The notes beneath the pieces are model-generated. The model was not told the DNA's origin. It saw only the letters and a program-made list of their open reading frames with translations, and ran no database searches. DNA of 47,371 bases from Desulfobulbus propionicus (GTDB lineage Bacteria > Desulfobacterota > Desulfobulbia > Desulfobulbales > Desulfobulbaceae), in the NCBI GenBank assembly GCA_002747135.1, contig PDTE01000027.1, positions 1 through 47,371 on the forward strand, given 5' to 3'. This document shows, one piece after another, positions 25,542 to 35,396 of the stretch. Numbering within the stretch: position 1 is the first letter of the stretch; the number at the start of each line of letters is the position of its first letter. A program made the translations under genes and the position numbers.

Positions 25542-27335
25542 ATGAAAAATATAAGAAATTTCAGTATTATAGCACATATAGATCACGGAAAGTCCACTTT
25601 GGCAGACCGGATGATACAGCTTTGCAACATGGTCACAGAGCGTGAGTTCAAGGATCAATTGCTGGACAATATGGAAATTGAACGGGAACGCGGCATAACC
25701 ATTAAGTCACAAACCATATGCCTTCCTTTCATTGCCAGCGATGGCGGAGAATATAAGCTTAACCTGGTTGACACCCCCGGACACGTTGATTTCAGCTATG
25801 AAGTCTCACGTGCTCTCGCCTCCTGCGAAGGAGCATTGCTGCTTATTGATGCAGCTCAGGGCGTTGAAGCCCAGACCCTTGCCAATCTGTATCTGGCAAT
25901 GGAAAACGATCTTGAGATCATCCCGGTAATCAACAAGATCGATCTTCCTGCGGCAGAGCCGGATAAAGTGGTGCGCCAGATTGAAGACGATCTTGGCCTC
26001 GATGGAGAGGCTATACAATTCTGCTCTGCCAAAACAGGTGAGGGCGTCCAGGAACTGCTTGAAGCCATTGTCAAACATCTTCCCCCGCCTGCCGGCAGGC
26101 AGGACGCTCCTTTGCAGGCCCTGGTGTTTGACGCCAACTATGACCCGTATAGAGGCACAATTATATCTGTCCGGATCATGAGTGGAACAATAAAAACAGG
26201 CGACTTCATACTGTTTATGTCCAACATGGCAGGGTACAGGGTGGAAGAACTGGGTACATTCGGCCTTAAGCGTACACCCAGAAAGGAACTTGCCGCAGGA
26301 GAGGTTGGCTATATCATAGCCGGTGTTAAAACTGTTTCTGATACAAGGCCGGGTGACACCATAACGCTGAAATCCAGGCCATGTTCACAGCCTCTTCCTG
26401 GATTTCGTGAGGTTCAGCAGGTTGTGTTTTCATCGATATACCCGATTTCAACAGACGACTACGAGGATCTGGCCAGTGCCCTTGAAAAACTAAAACTCAA
26501 CGATGCCTCCCTGACCTTCCAGAAAGACTCTTCAGCTGCGCTTGGCTTTGGCTTTCGCTGCGGATTCTTGGGACTTCTTCATCTGGAGGTGGTTCAGGAG
26601 AGACTGGAACGAGAATTTGACATCTCACTCATATTGACCGTACCCACAGTAAAATATATTTTTCACCTTCAGAACAATACCAGCGTAGAAGTGGACAATC
26701 CCGCCTATTTTCCTGATCCTGGCACTATCAACACCGTTGAGGAACCATTTATCAAGGCGACCATACATATCCCGGAACAGTACATGGGGGTGATAATGAC
26801 GCTGTGCATGGAAAGGCGCGGCGACAACACCAGCTATCATTATCCTGTGCCAGGCAGGATTGAATTCAGCTGTGAGCTGCCCCTTGCCGAAGTCATCTAT
26901 GACTTTTACGACAGGCTGAAATCAGTCACCCAGGGATACGGTTCTTTTGATTACGAACTGCTGGATTACCGGAAAAGTGACCTGGTCAAGCTGGATATTC
27001 TTGTAAACGGAGAACAGGTGGATGCACTGTCACAACTGACCCATAGAAACAAGGCGCGGGAGCGTGGACTCAACGCCTGCGAACGGTTAAAGGAAGAAAT
27101 TCCCCGCCAGATGTACAAAATTGCCATTCAGGCCGCGATTGGCGGAGACATTATCGCCAGGACAAATATCTCTGCTTTAAGAAAAGATGTAACAGCCAAA
27201 TGTTACGGCGGCGATATTTCAAGAAAAAGAAAGTTGCTGGAAAAACAGAAAGCAGGAAAAAAACGAATGAAAACCGTAGGCAATGTCGAAATCCCCCAAC
27301 GAGCCTTTTTAGCGGTACTCAAGTCAGACCACTAA
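25542..27335 (+). CDS. lepA: Elongation factor 4 (LepA)
   Basis: From ATG 25542, 597 residues, the family's normal length, opening MKNIRNFSIIAHIDHGKS. GTPase motifs: AHIDHGKS, DTPGHVDF and INKIDLP; then the EF-G-like domains and the LepA C-terminal domain ending KQKAGKKRMKTVGNVEIP. A membrane-associated GTPase that acts on ribosomes in initiation and back-translocation. The frame is open 43 codons further upstream but that part is not LepA. No clear Shine-Dalgarno before 25542. The stop is two bases from a family C repeat. Confidence 0.97.
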   Translation: MKNIRNFSIIAHIDHGKSTLADRMIQLCNMVTEREFKDQLLDNMEIERERGITIKSQTICLPFIASDGGEYKLNLVDTPGHVDFSYEVSRALASCEGALLLIDAAQGVEAQTLANLYLAMENDLEIIPVINKIDLPAAEPDKVVRQIEDDLGLDGEAIQFCSAKTGEGVQELLEAIVKHLPPPAGRQDAPLQALVFDANYDPYRGTIISVRIMSGTIKTGDFILFMSNMAGYRVEELGTFGLKRTPRKELAAGEVGYIIAGVKTVSDTRPGDTITLKSRPCSQPLPGFREVQQVVFSSIYPISTDDYEDLASALEKLKLNDASLTFQKDSSAALGFGFRCGFLGLLHLEVVQERLEREFDISLILTVPTVKYIFHLQNNTSVEVDNPAYFPDPGTINTVEEPFIKATIHIPEQYMGVIMTLCMERRGDNTSYHYPVPGRIEFSCELPLAEVIYDFYDRLKSVTQGYGSFDYELLDYRKSDLVKLDILVNGEQVDALSQLTHRNKARERGLNACERLKEEIPRQMYKIAIQAAIGGDIIARTNISALRKDVTAKCYGGDISRKRKLLEKQKAGKKRMKTVGNVEIPQRAFLAVLKSDH

Positions 27336-27336
27336 T

Positions 27337-27448
27337 CCGTATTTTTCATGAACATTCTGTCTCATTTGAGAAGAAATACATAAAAACAAACGCCTGTGAT
27401 GTCAGTGAGCAGGCTCAAATCTTGACACAATGTTCAGGAGAAATACGG
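27337..27448 (+). repeat. Family C repeat, full copy (112 bp)
   Basis: Ends CCGTATTTTTCATGAACATT and AATGTTCAGGAGAAATACGG are inverted. The middle has TCTCATTTGAGAAGAAATAC and GTGATGTCAGTGAGCAGGCT. It fills most of the gap between lepA and the MFS-ApbE gene. Confidence 0.85.
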
Positions 27449-27486
27449 GTTAGCAGTGACAAGAGCCTTGGTGCAAGCGCGTTAAC

Positions 27487-29655
27487 ATGACAAGATATCC
27501 TCCAGTCGCAGATGCCGTTCTCTTCAGTCTTTTCTTTGCTACTCTGGGGGTATCGGCGTTTACCTTTACCTTTCCCCTGCTGGCGGCAGACAGGGCCATT
27601 GCTGGAATATGGCTGGGATCGGGGTTCTCCGGCTATTTTTTGATAAAGCTCATCCTTGCCCCCCTGATCGGAAATCTTGCCGACAGGGTGGGAGCACGTC
27701 CTTTACTGCTGGCCGGGGTTACTCTTGGAACGGTAACCCCATGGCTGTATCTCGTGTTTCCTTCCTCATTTAATCTGTATCTGGTTCAGTTTGTACTTGG
27801 TTTTGCCGGCGGAATCATCAGGCCGCTTGGCATGGCAGTCATTGGTACAGAGGCAGATGAACAGCAGCATGGAGCGATTTTTGGCCGCTACAATCTGCTT
27901 TTCAATCTGGCGGTAATGAGCGGTCCTCTCATAGCAGGTTTGTTGTTTTTCATAGGACCGACCACACCGTTGCTGCTCTTTTTAAGCGGAACGCAGCTTG
28001 TATCCATGATAATACTCTATACCTTTTTGTCTCCTGCCTTCTCATTGACAGGGGATGATAAGAGCGATGATCCCGGTTTACAGCCAAACATTTTTTCAAT
28101 GCTGCCGTTGATGACAGCAGTGGCAGGCCGCACCTTCGGCCTTGCCGTCATGATTTCATTCTACCCTCTTCTCCTTCGGGAAACACTGATTGCTGAACGA
28201 ATCATAACAGCTGTTTATTTTGCTGTTCCAACACTATTCACCTGCCTGACATTACCCCTGGCGAAACAATGGAACAACACGATTAACCGTATTCGAGCAA
28301 CGTTTTTTGGTATGTTGACCAGTGCTGCCGGATTATTGGTTGTCAGTTATTTTTCCACTCCGGCTGGATTTGTCTGTGCTGGTATACTACTTGGCATCGG
28401 TGCCGGAGTATCAGCTCCAGCAGCCATGGCACAGGCAGTCAGTTTTGCTGGAAAGAAGGGCGGAATAACCGGCTGGTTTCATTTGGCCGCCAACCTGGGG
28501 TTCATTGCCGGCCCTGTTTTTGCCGGCGTTGTCGTGCAGCAGACAGGATCAATGACAGCACCATTCTGGGGGGCCGGGTTCATTGGTATCGCGGCCTGTT
28601 TTCCTTTGTTTCTGCAGAATATGAGAGACCGCCACCGCCATTTTTTTCCCTTTACCCGGCCTGGGTTGATCTTCCTGACAGTTTTGGGGATTCTGGTGAT
28701 TCGTTACCCGCCCTTTACATCATTGGAGAAGCAGTATCACGGCATTCGCTACAAGTATACCAATATTGCCATGGAGACTGTTGTCAGGATGACCCTTGAG
28801 CATGAAAACGAGCAGCATGCAGATAAAGCGGCAAAAGAGGCAATGTCCCTTATCCATGCTTTGCAGCAAGATTATGACCATCACTACAGGGAAGGATCAA
28901 TAGGACGTATTAATGAGGCAGCCGGCAGGGAATCGGTTGTTGTAACTGAAAAAGCGGGAGCTCTTCTTCAGCGGGCCCTGGTATTCTGTGCGCATAGCGG
29001 AGGTGTTTTTGATATCTCTATTGGTGCCATTACGAGAACTGCGGAATATTTTCGTAAAGAGCCTGCGCAGCAGCAACAAAACCTTGTCGATTACCGGCTT
29101 GTTGATTTTGATACTGCAAGCAGACGTGTATTTCTGCCGAGGGAGGGCATGGCTCTTGACCTCGGTGGTCTTGCCAAAGGAACCATAATTGACGCTGCCG
29201 TTGGCAGTTTACGAAAGAACGGTATCAAGGGAGGAATCGTTGAGGCCGGCGGAGACCTGTTTTGCTTTGGTGCCAGAAAATGGCGTTGCGGTCTGCAGCA
29301 TCCCCGTAAAAAAGAATTGCTTGGTATCATAGAAGTACAAAATAAAGCGGTCTGCGGATCTGGAGATTATTATCAATTCGTCATGAGTGAGAAAAATGGA
29401 AAAATGGTACGAAAGCACCACATTATGGATCTTGCCACAGGAGACTCAGCACAAAAAAGCATAAGCGTGACCACTATTGCAGCAGCGACAGAGCTGGCAG
29501 ATGCCCTGGCAACAACACTTTTTATCATGGGACCGGTGGACGGTCAAAAGTTTCTGGATAAATATTATCCGGATGCAGCTGCTCTGTGGGTGCTTCCTGA
29601 TCTGAAGACTGTCGCTACTGCCAATTTTCCCTCTTTCCTCACGCCTGGAAAGTAA
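27487..29655 (+). CDS. MFS transporter fused to ApbE flavin transferase
   Basis: 722 residues. About 1-395 is a 12-helix major facilitator-like protein with the loop motif GNLADRVGARP after the second helix. A further hydrophobic segment (PGLIFLTVLGILVIRY, about 395-412) would carry the rest across the membrane. From about 415 to the end is ApbE (FAD:protein FMN transferase): DLGGLAKGTIIDAA (about 557), IVEAGGDLFCFG (about 587), HHIMDLATGDSAQKSISVTT and ADALATTLF. ApbE attaches FMN to a Thr in exported FMN-binding domains. The gene downstream encodes such a protein, with a matching SSAT site. The MFS part may supply flavin or a related substrate; this is inference. No ribosome binding site at ATG 27487. 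Confidence 0.9.
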   Translation: MTRYPPVADAVLFSLFFATLGVSAFTFTFPLLAADRAIAGIWLGSGFSGYFLIKLILAPLIGNLADRVGARPLLLAGVTLGTVTPWLYLVFPSSFNLYLVQFVLGFAGGIIRPLGMAVIGTEADEQQHGAIFGRYNLLFNLAVMSGPLIAGLLFFIGPTTPLLLFLSGTQLVSMIILYTFLSPAFSLTGDDKSDDPGLQPNIFSMLPLMTAVAGRTFGLAVMISFYPLLLRETLIAERIITAVYFAVPTLFTCLTLPLAKQWNNTINRIRATFFGMLTSAAGLLVVSYFSTPAGFVCAGILLGIGAGVSAPAAMAQAVSFAGKKGGITGWFHLAANLGFIAGPVFAGVVVQQTGSMTAPFWGAGFIGIAACFPLFLQNMRDRHRHFFPFTRPGLIFLTVLGILVIRYPPFTSLEKQYHGIRYKYTNIAMETVVRMTLEHENEQHADKAAKEAMSLIHALQQDYDHHYREGSIGRINEAAGRESVVVTEKAGALLQRALVFCAHSGGVFDISIGAITRTAEYFRKEPAQQQQNLVDYRLVDFDTASRRVFLPREGMALDLGGLAKGTIIDAAVGSLRKNGIKGGIVEAGGDLFCFGARKWRCGLQHPRKKELLGIIEVQNKAVCGSGDYYQFVMSEKNGKMVRKHHIMDLATGDSAQKSISVTTIAAATELADALATTLFIMGPVDGQKFLDKYYPDAAALWVLPDLKTVATANFPSFLTPGK

Positions 29656-29657
29656 AG

Positions 29658-29755
29658 AGTGTGTTGCATAGTAGTGCTATGTGACACAGGGCAAGGCTGC
29701 ATAAGGGCTGAAAAAGACAAGCAGGATAGGACAGAGCAGCGTTGACAGGACACTA
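29658..29755 (-). repeat. Family A repeat, half copy
   Basis: Starts TGTTGCATAGTAGTGCTATG and ends CAGCGTTGACAGGACACTAG. Only the half from the centre to one end is present. It begins within three bases of the stop codon of the MFS-ApbE gene. Confidence 0.8.
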
Positions 29756-29859
29756 GCTTACAGAATATACTTTCACCGTACCTGGTTACCTTTAACCTTT
29801 TCGAGCTCCCCCCGGCTTTATCGGTGGCGACTTACCCCAATTTATTCAAGGAGATATCT

Positions 29860-31056
29860 ATGAAGAACCTTTACAGGCTAAGTTCAGTGTTTTTTTCTTT
29901 ATTTCTACTCGCATCAGGGTCATCTGTATTCGCTAAAACAAACACAGCAGCAGAGAAAATAGTACTCCCTGGCTGGGCCAAGGAAGTTAAGCCTTCCGGA
30001 GAAATCACTAAATATTATCTCCCCAAGTATTTAAGAAATGGCTATACCATGGATGAAGTAAAAAAAATATACGGTGAGTATGTCTATTTATTAAATACAT
30101 TTGGTGGATATAGCGATGAGAATCCAAATTATTATGGAAGGCTATACTATATGGGACTATATGGTGTGAATATAGGAACGTTTGAGACAAGTCTCCAGAT
30201 AGCAAATATTTTTGAAAAATTACCTGATGATCAGATTTTTTATATAAAAATCAAAGATGGTAAAAAGACGGTTAAAACTGTAGCTGATTATAAGTTTGAA
30301 ACTCATGTTGCTCCATTTAAATTTGTCTCGCTCTATAATCTTGGCAGAAAAGAAGAAGCAATGAAATTATACAATGACGTGATAAAACCTAACATGAAAT
30401 CAATTCTTCCATGGCATATCCATACGGTTGCTAAAATATTATTAAAAGAAGGTGATATTGAGGGAGCTGAAGCAATATACGATGAAATATTTTTATATGA
30501 AGGGAAAAAACGTTCATACTTGTATTCTGCTGGTGCATTAGAGTCTTGTTCATATTATTTTAAAAAGGGTAATTATGATAAAGTTATAGAAATTGCTGAT
30601 GTTTTTTTAAGTATGCCTAAGGACCCAGAAGAATCAGCTAAAATTTTATACCCTGATAAAGATATAAAAAAGATATTCAAAGATCATTGGATTATGGCTT
30701 ACACTTCTCTTGAGACATACAAAAGACTTGCATTAGATGCTAAAAAAGGAAAAGTTATCGATATGGACAATCTGAAAGATGGTGTTTATAAACACGCGAA
30801 CCGATCTCTTAGAGGTGTTCCCTTTGAAGTTACTTTATCCATTAAAGATGGCAGCATACATTCAGTTGAAGCAGTTCAAAATCCTGGTGAGAATGAAATA
30901 TATGATGATAGAGCCTTTGCGGCTAAAGAGATTATGACCAAAAGAATTCTAGATGCCAATGATTACAATGTAGATGCAATATCTTCTGCAACTATGGTAA
31001 GTACGAGCATCAGGCTTGGAGTTATGGAAGGATTAATAGAAGCGAGTGAAAAGTAA
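29860..31056 (+). CDS. Exported TPR protein with C-terminal FMN-binding (flavinylated) domain
   Basis: From ATG 29860, with AAGGAG upstream, 398 residues. A signal peptide ends near SSVFA. The central part is helical with TPR-like units (LLKEGDIEGAEAIYDEIFLY, YYFKKGNYDKVIEIADVFL). Residues about 305-392 form an FMN_bind domain: DGVYKHANRSLRGVPFEV, then VDAISSATMVSTS, close to the flavinylation consensus D-x-(I/V)-S-G-A-T, with Thr378 the expected FMN attachment. The Ser in place of Gly is a mild change. Its partner is the ApbE domain encoded upstream. Probably a periplasmic redox protein. The gene is clearly richer in A+T than its neighbours (many AAA, ATA and TTA codons), which hints at transfer. 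Confidence 0.87.
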   Translation: MKNLYRLSSVFFSLFLLASGSSVFAKTNTAAEKIVLPGWAKEVKPSGEITKYYLPKYLRNGYTMDEVKKIYGEYVYLLNTFGGYSDENPNYYGRLYYMGLYGVNIGTFETSLQIANIFEKLPDDQIFYIKIKDGKKTVKTVADYKFETHVAPFKFVSLYNLGRKEEAMKLYNDVIKPNMKSILPWHIHTVAKILLKEGDIEGAEAIYDEIFLYEGKKRSYLYSAGALESCSYYFKKGNYDKVIEIADVFLSMPKDPEESAKILYPDKDIKKIFKDHWIMAYTSLETYKRLALDAKKGKVIDMDNLKDGVYKHANRSLRGVPFEVTLSIKDGSIHSVEAVQNPGENEIYDDRAFAAKEIMTKRILDANDYNVDAISSATMVSTSIRLGVMEGLIEASEK

Positions 31057-31096
31057 TAGCTATTGACATGAGCATCTTTTCCCTCCCCTGCTTTGC

Positions 31097-32524
31097 TCAT
31101 GAACCTTTCTGTAACCGGTCATATTGCCTTGCGGCATTAAGCATGCCTTGGGCCCATTCAGGAGCAGCCGGGGCAAGGACATGGGTATAGAGGGCAAAGA
31201 CATTGTGTGTATGCAGACCATCCCTTCCGTTGCAAAATCCAACACCACGGTTCATGGAAACGGCGAGGTCTTCATCGCATCCTTCCCATTGCTGCACCGT
31301 GGAATACCTGAACTCGTGTCCTTTTATCTGTGTTCCCGTTTCGTAGAACGGATTTGTTTTTTCGACAGTAAAGGAGGAATAACCATGCGCCTGCGGTTTC
31401 TGTGACAGGCCAAATTCAACAGGAAAGACCCCGACCATTGGATATTCTGTGTCATCCACTATCAGGGATTTACCCAGGTAAATAAGCCCGCCGCATTCGG
31501 CATAGACAGGAAGGCCTGAATAAACGGCTTTAAGAAGGGAGCTTTTAAATGATGTGTTAGCGCAGAGGTGCCTGGCACTGGTTTCCGGAAACCCTCCGCC
31601 AATATAGAGAACATGAAGGTTCTCCGGAAGGCCGGGGTCTGACAGGGCGTCAATATATTCAAGACGAGCACCCATTTTTTGAAGATACTCTAAATTTTCC
31701 TGATAGTAAAATTGAAAGGCACGATCACGGATTATGCCAATAACGTACTCGCTGCCTGCGTTTGCTATGGTATGTGTCGTTATGGTGCTTGTCCTGACCG
31801 GGCTGTTTTTATCCTGATAGATGGCAGTCAATGCCTCCAGATCAATGTGGGTACGAGCCAGGTCAGCCAGGGTCTTCACCGCCAGCTCAACTCCGTTATA
31901 TTCCTGTGCAGGGGTCACCCCGAGGTGACGCATGGGGAAAATGTCTTTTTTCAGGCGTGGTAAAATGCCCAGAACAGACAGAGGAGTATATTTTTCAATG
32001 GATTGGCGTATAACTGTTTCCTGTCTTGGTGTTGCGATCTGGTTGAGGATAACACCGGCAAAGTCGACATCCTGGTCAAACAGGCAGCAGCCAAGTACCA
32101 GGGCACTGATGGTTCGAGTTGTCTTGGTACAGTTGACCACCAGCACAACCGGCAGCTTCAGCTGGACGGCCAGGGCTGCGGTAGAATATCTTCCCTCAGC
32201 GGTAACGCCATCGTATATACCTCTGTTTCCTTCAAGAATCGCCAGGCTCTTGTCTTTGGTGTGTTCCTGATAGGATGCCTGAATCGCCTCAGGGGTCATC
32301 AGAAAAGGATCAAGATTATAGCATGGAACCTTTGCTGCGGCAGCCAACCAGCAAGCGTCTATGTAATCCGGGCCTTTCTTAAAAGGGACAACGTCAATTT
32401 CTCTTTCTCCAAGGGCCCGGATTATCCCCACAGTAACCAAAGATTTTCCAGACCCTCCGCAAAGACCGGCCACGGCAAACCCTGTGGCAAAAAAGTTTTT
32501 GGATACGTTGTTATGGGCTGACAT
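31097..32524 (-). CDS. cbiA: Cobyrinate a,c-diamide synthase
   Basis: 475 residues. N-terminal P-loop GLCGGSGKS (about 20-28) and KKGPDYIDACWL of the dethiobiotin-synthetase-like domain; C-terminal class I glutamine amidotransferase-like domain with IGGGFPE and the catalytic Cys in YAECGGLIYLG. Uses ATP and glutamine to amidate cobyrinate in B12 synthesis. An Ni-sirohydrochlorin amidase (CfbB) is related, but a bacterial source favours CbiA. Its ATG abuts the stop of the DUF374 gene. It fits the B12-dependent enzymes hinted at by the adenosyltransferase at 41607. Confidence 0.92.
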   Translation of the reverse strand: MSAHNNVSKNFFATGFAVAGLCGGSGKSLVTVGIIRALGEREIDVVPFKKGPDYIDACWLAAAAKVPCYNLDPFLMTPEAIQASYQEHTKDKSLAILEGNRGIYDGVTAEGRYSTAALAVQLKLPVVLVVNCTKTTRTISALVLGCCLFDQDVDFAGVILNQIATPRQETVIRQSIEKYTPLSVLGILPRLKKDIFPMRHLGVTPAQEYNGVELAVKTLADLARTHIDLEALTAIYQDKNSPVRTSTITTHTIANAGSEYVIGIIRDRAFQFYYQENLEYLQKMGARLEYIDALSDPGLPENLHVLYIGGGFPETSARHLCANTSFKSSLLKAVYSGLPVYAECGGLIYLGKSLIVDDTEYPMVGVFPVEFGLSQKPQAHGYSSFTVEKTNPFYETGTQIKGHEFRYSTVQQWEGCDEDLAVSMNRGVGFCNGRDGLHTHNVFALYTHVLAPAAPEWAQGMLNAARQYDRLQKGS

Positions 32525-33202
32525 CTATCTATGCCTGTTGTCGTGCTGCGCCTTATTGACTTTTTGCCAGGCCTGAGCGTATATACGGTTCAGCTCCTTT
32601 TCAAGTAAAGCGCGATAGTGTTCAAGCCCCTCACTGGACAGTGATGGCGGAACAGATATCGGTTTTGCATATATCACCTGAATAGTTGAAAAGGGAAGCG
32701 GAATAACGGTCCTGTCCCAGCTGTTCACCGTCACAAACCTGTTTGCTGCCCAGACTGCGGGCAAAACCGGGACCCCTGTTCTGCTTGCCGCAAGAATGAC
32801 GCCGGCCTGGGCTTTTCTGGGAGGGCCCTGTGAACCATCAGCGACAATGGCGCCGTGTTTTCCTTCTTTAATATGTTTTAATAAGGAGCGCAGGGCCCGA
32901 ACTCCAAATTGACCGGACGAACCACGCACGGGAAAATGGCCCATTAACCTTGCAGCTTCAGCAACATATTCACCATCCCTGCTGGCGCTCACCATGACGG
33001 CAGAAGAGATCTTTCTGAAATGATAAAACAAAAAGATAAATGAATAATGCCAGAAGGCAGCGATTGACGGCTGCTTTTCGCAAACATTCCGGTGCTCAAG
33101 CCCCTCTATTCGTATCCTGCAGGTGAAAAACCAGAGACGGGCGAGCACCACAAAAGCGCGGGGTATGACAAACAGAGAAAGCCTGTACCAGAAGTCAGCC
33201 AA
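32525..33202 (-). CDS. Lysophospholipid acyltransferase family protein (DUF374)
   Basis: 225 residues. An N-terminal hydrophobic helix is followed by [16 protein letters not shown], matching the family's WH block, then [35 protein letters not shown], and [20 protein letters not shown]374 proteins are LPLAT relatives thought to acylate envelope lipids or glycans. Start is TTG at 33202, preceded by GGAG and overlapping the uvrB stop by eight bases (TTGGCTGA). Co-translated with uvrB and cbiA, though the functions are unrelated. Confidence 0.85.
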   Translation of the reverse strand: MADFWYRLSLFVIPRAFVVLARLWFFTCRIRIEGLEHRNVCEKQPSIAAFWHYSFIFLFYHFRKISSAVMVSASRDGEYVAEAARLMGHFPVRGSSGQFGVRALRSLLKHIKEGKHGAIVADGSQGPPRKAQAGVILAASRTGVPVLPAVWAANRFVTVNSWDRTVIPLPFSTIQVIYAKPISVPPSLSSEGLEHYRALLEKELNRIYAQAWQKVNKAQHDNRHR

Positions 33203-35240
33203 ATTCTATCTCCAGATTCTTCAAGTCATTCATTCTGTCACGACAGGACGCTGCCAGCTCAAATTCAAGGCATTCTGCTGCCGCATGCATTTTCTTTTCC
33301 AGACGTTTTATATCTTTTCTGATCGCCTCGGAGCTATGATAGACAGTTTCTCCCTCTCCTGTGCTGAGCGAACCTCGAGCGGCACATGATGGATCAGGGT
33401 TCCAGCCAGAGGCCTTGAGATGATCCGTCATGGTGTCCTTGATGTCAGCAATGATTGTCTGCGGTACTATCCCGTGCTCCACATTATACCTGTGCTGAGC
33501 ACTTCTGCGCCTGTTGGTTTCATCTATTGTGTACTGCATGGACCTGGTGATGTGGTCGGCGTATAATATAACCTTCCCATTGGCGTTTCTGGCAGCCCTG
33601 CCGCAGGTTTGCACAAGGGAACGCTCAGAGCGGAGGAATCCCTCCTTGTCGGCATCCAGGATTGCCACCAGCGAAACCTCCGGGATATCGAGTCCTTCTC
33701 GAAGAAGATTGATCCCAACCAGAACGTCAAACTCCCTGCTTCGCAAGTCCTTGATAAGCTCAACCCGTTCAAGGGTCTTTATATCCGAGTGTAGATATCG
33801 AACCCGAACGCCCAGGTCTTCATAATACTCTGTCAGGTCTTCAGCGGTTTTCTTTGTAAGTGTCGTTACCAGGACAGCTTCCTTGTTTTGAGTTCTCCCA
33901 TGTATTTCATCAAGGAGATCATCGACCTGGCTGGCTGCTGGACGCACTTCAATGACCGGATCCAGCAGCCCTGTGGGCCGAATGAGCTGTTCAATCACCC
34001 TGCCTTCACTTCTTTTGAGTTCATAAGGTCCAGGCGTTGCCGAGACATAGATTATCTGGTGTACGCGCTGTTCAAATTCCTCAAAACGAAGCGGCCTGTT
34101 GTCAAGGGCAGATGGCAGACGGAAACCAAAACTGACCAGGGTTTCCTTTCTTGAGCGATCTCCATTATACATGGCCCGGAGCTGGGGCATACCAATATGC
34201 GATTCGTCGATAAAGATCAGAAAATCATCAGGAAAATAATCAAGCAGGTTAGGAGGCGGGGCCCCCGGCGGCTTACCTGTGAGGTGGCGGCTGTAATTCT
34301 CAATACCGTTGCAGTAGCCAAGTTCATCTATCATTTCGAGGTCAAACATGGTGCGCTGTTCAAGCCGCTGGGCTTCTACCAGTTTATTGTCGCAGCGCAG
34401 TTCTTCCAGGCGCAGCCGTAACTCATCCTTTATTGACTGCATGGCCCGCTGTATATTGTTTCGACTGGTAACAAAATGGCTTCCCGGAAAAACCGTAACG
34501 TCGTGGCTTTCTTCCATGACGACTCCCCGCAATGGATCAATCACGGAAATAGCCTCGACAGTGTCGCCAAAAAATTCTATCCGCAAGGCTTTACTTTCTT
34601 CGTGGGCAGGAAAAATATCAATAACATCACCCTTGACCCTGAAGGTTCCCCGATAAAAAGCAACATCATTTCGTTCATACAGCATAAAAACAAGGCGGCG
34701 CTGAACCTCTTCCATGGGGTAGTCTACCCCGACCTCCAGAAAAAGGTGCATATTTCGATATTCTTCAGGTGAGCCAAGGCCATAGATACAGGATACAGAG
34801 GCAACGATAACCACATCTCTTCTTGTTATAAGTGACCTGGTTGCGGAATGGCGCATTTTGTCTATGGCGTCATTGATGGAGGAGTCTTTCTCAATATAGG
34901 TATCTGATGCGGGGATGTAGGCCTCGGGTTGATAGTAATCGTAATAGGAAACAAAATATTCGACCCCGTTATGGGGAAATAATTCCTTAAACTCTGCAAA
35001 AAGCTGGGCCGCCAGGGTCTTGTTTGGAGCTATCACCAGCGTTGGCCGCTGTACACTGGCTATGACCTGAGCCATGGTAAACGTCTTTCCAGAACCGGTT
35101 ACTCCGAGAAGCACCTGGTCACGCTGTCCTGTTTCTATCCCTTGGGCAAGGGCCTTTATGGCTTCTGGCTGGTCTCCTGCCGGGGTAAAACCAGAGACAA
35201 GTTGAAAAGGGATATCTGTCTGATATGATGTTTCTTTCAC
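33195..35240 (-). CDS. uvrB: Excinuclease ABC subunit B
   Basis: 681 residues, full length. Walker [14 protein letters not shown] near residue 47, the beta-hairpin region [29 protein letters not shown], and helicase motifs [15 protein letters not shown] and QTCGRAARN. The C-terminal UVR motif that contacts UvrC is present ([20 protein letters not shown]). UvrB checks damage in nucleotide excision repair. The gene lies 156 bases downstream of the acetyl-CoA hydrolase gene and overlaps the next gene. Confidence 0.98.
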   Translation of the reverse strand: MKETSYQTDIPFQLVSGFTPAGDQPEAIKALAQGIETGQRDQVLLGVTGSGKTFTMAQVIASVQRPTLVIAPNKTLAAQLFAEFKELFPHNGVEYFVSYYDYYQPEAYIPASDTYIEKDSSINDAIDKMRHSATRSLITRRDVVIVASVSCIYGLGSPEEYRNMHLFLEVGVDYPMEEVQRRLVFMLYERNDVAFYRGTFRVKGDVIDIFPAHEESKALRIEFFGDTVEAISVIDPLRGVVMEESHDVTVFPGSHFVTSRNNIQRAMQSIKDELRLRLEELRCDNKLVEAQRLEQRTMFDLEMIDELGYCNGIENYSRHLTGKPPGAPPPNLLDYFPDDFLIFIDESHIGMPQLRAMYNGDRSRKETLVSFGFRLPSALDNRPLRFEEFEQRVHQIIYVSATPGPYELKRSEGRVIEQLIRPTGLLDPVIEVRPAASQVDDLLDEIHGRTQNKEAVLVTTLTKKTAEDLTEYYEDLGVRVRYLHSDIKTLERVELIKDLRSREFDVLVGINLLREGLDIPEVSLVAILDADKEGFLRSERSLVQTCGRAARNANGKVILYADHITRSMQYTIDETNRRRSAQHRYNVEHGIVPQTIIADIKDTMTDHLKASGWNPDPSCAARGSLSTGEGETVYHSSEAIRKDIKRLEKKMHAAAECLEFELAASCRDRMNDLKNLEIEFG

Positions 35241-35396
35241 GGCAGCGTGTTTTCAGGTCTCAGGGTGGTGCCAGCCAAGGGGCATAGTCGCAGGAAAAAG
35301 AGGAGAGAGAAGTAATGTATAAATGGAGGAAACCCGCACCCCATGAAGCTCTCTTCGTTTTCCTCTTTTATATGACAGAAAATCAGGAGAGAATCA

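Noticed and set aside
31067..31101. CATGAGC/GCTCATG inverted repeat between the FMN-binding protein gene and cbiA as a terminator
   Set aside because: Only seven base pairs, a long loop and no T run.
31097..32524. Ni-sirohydrochlorin amidase (CfbB) instead of CbiA
   Set aside because: No other coenzyme F430 gene is nearby, and a cobalamin adenosyltransferase in the same window favours B12.
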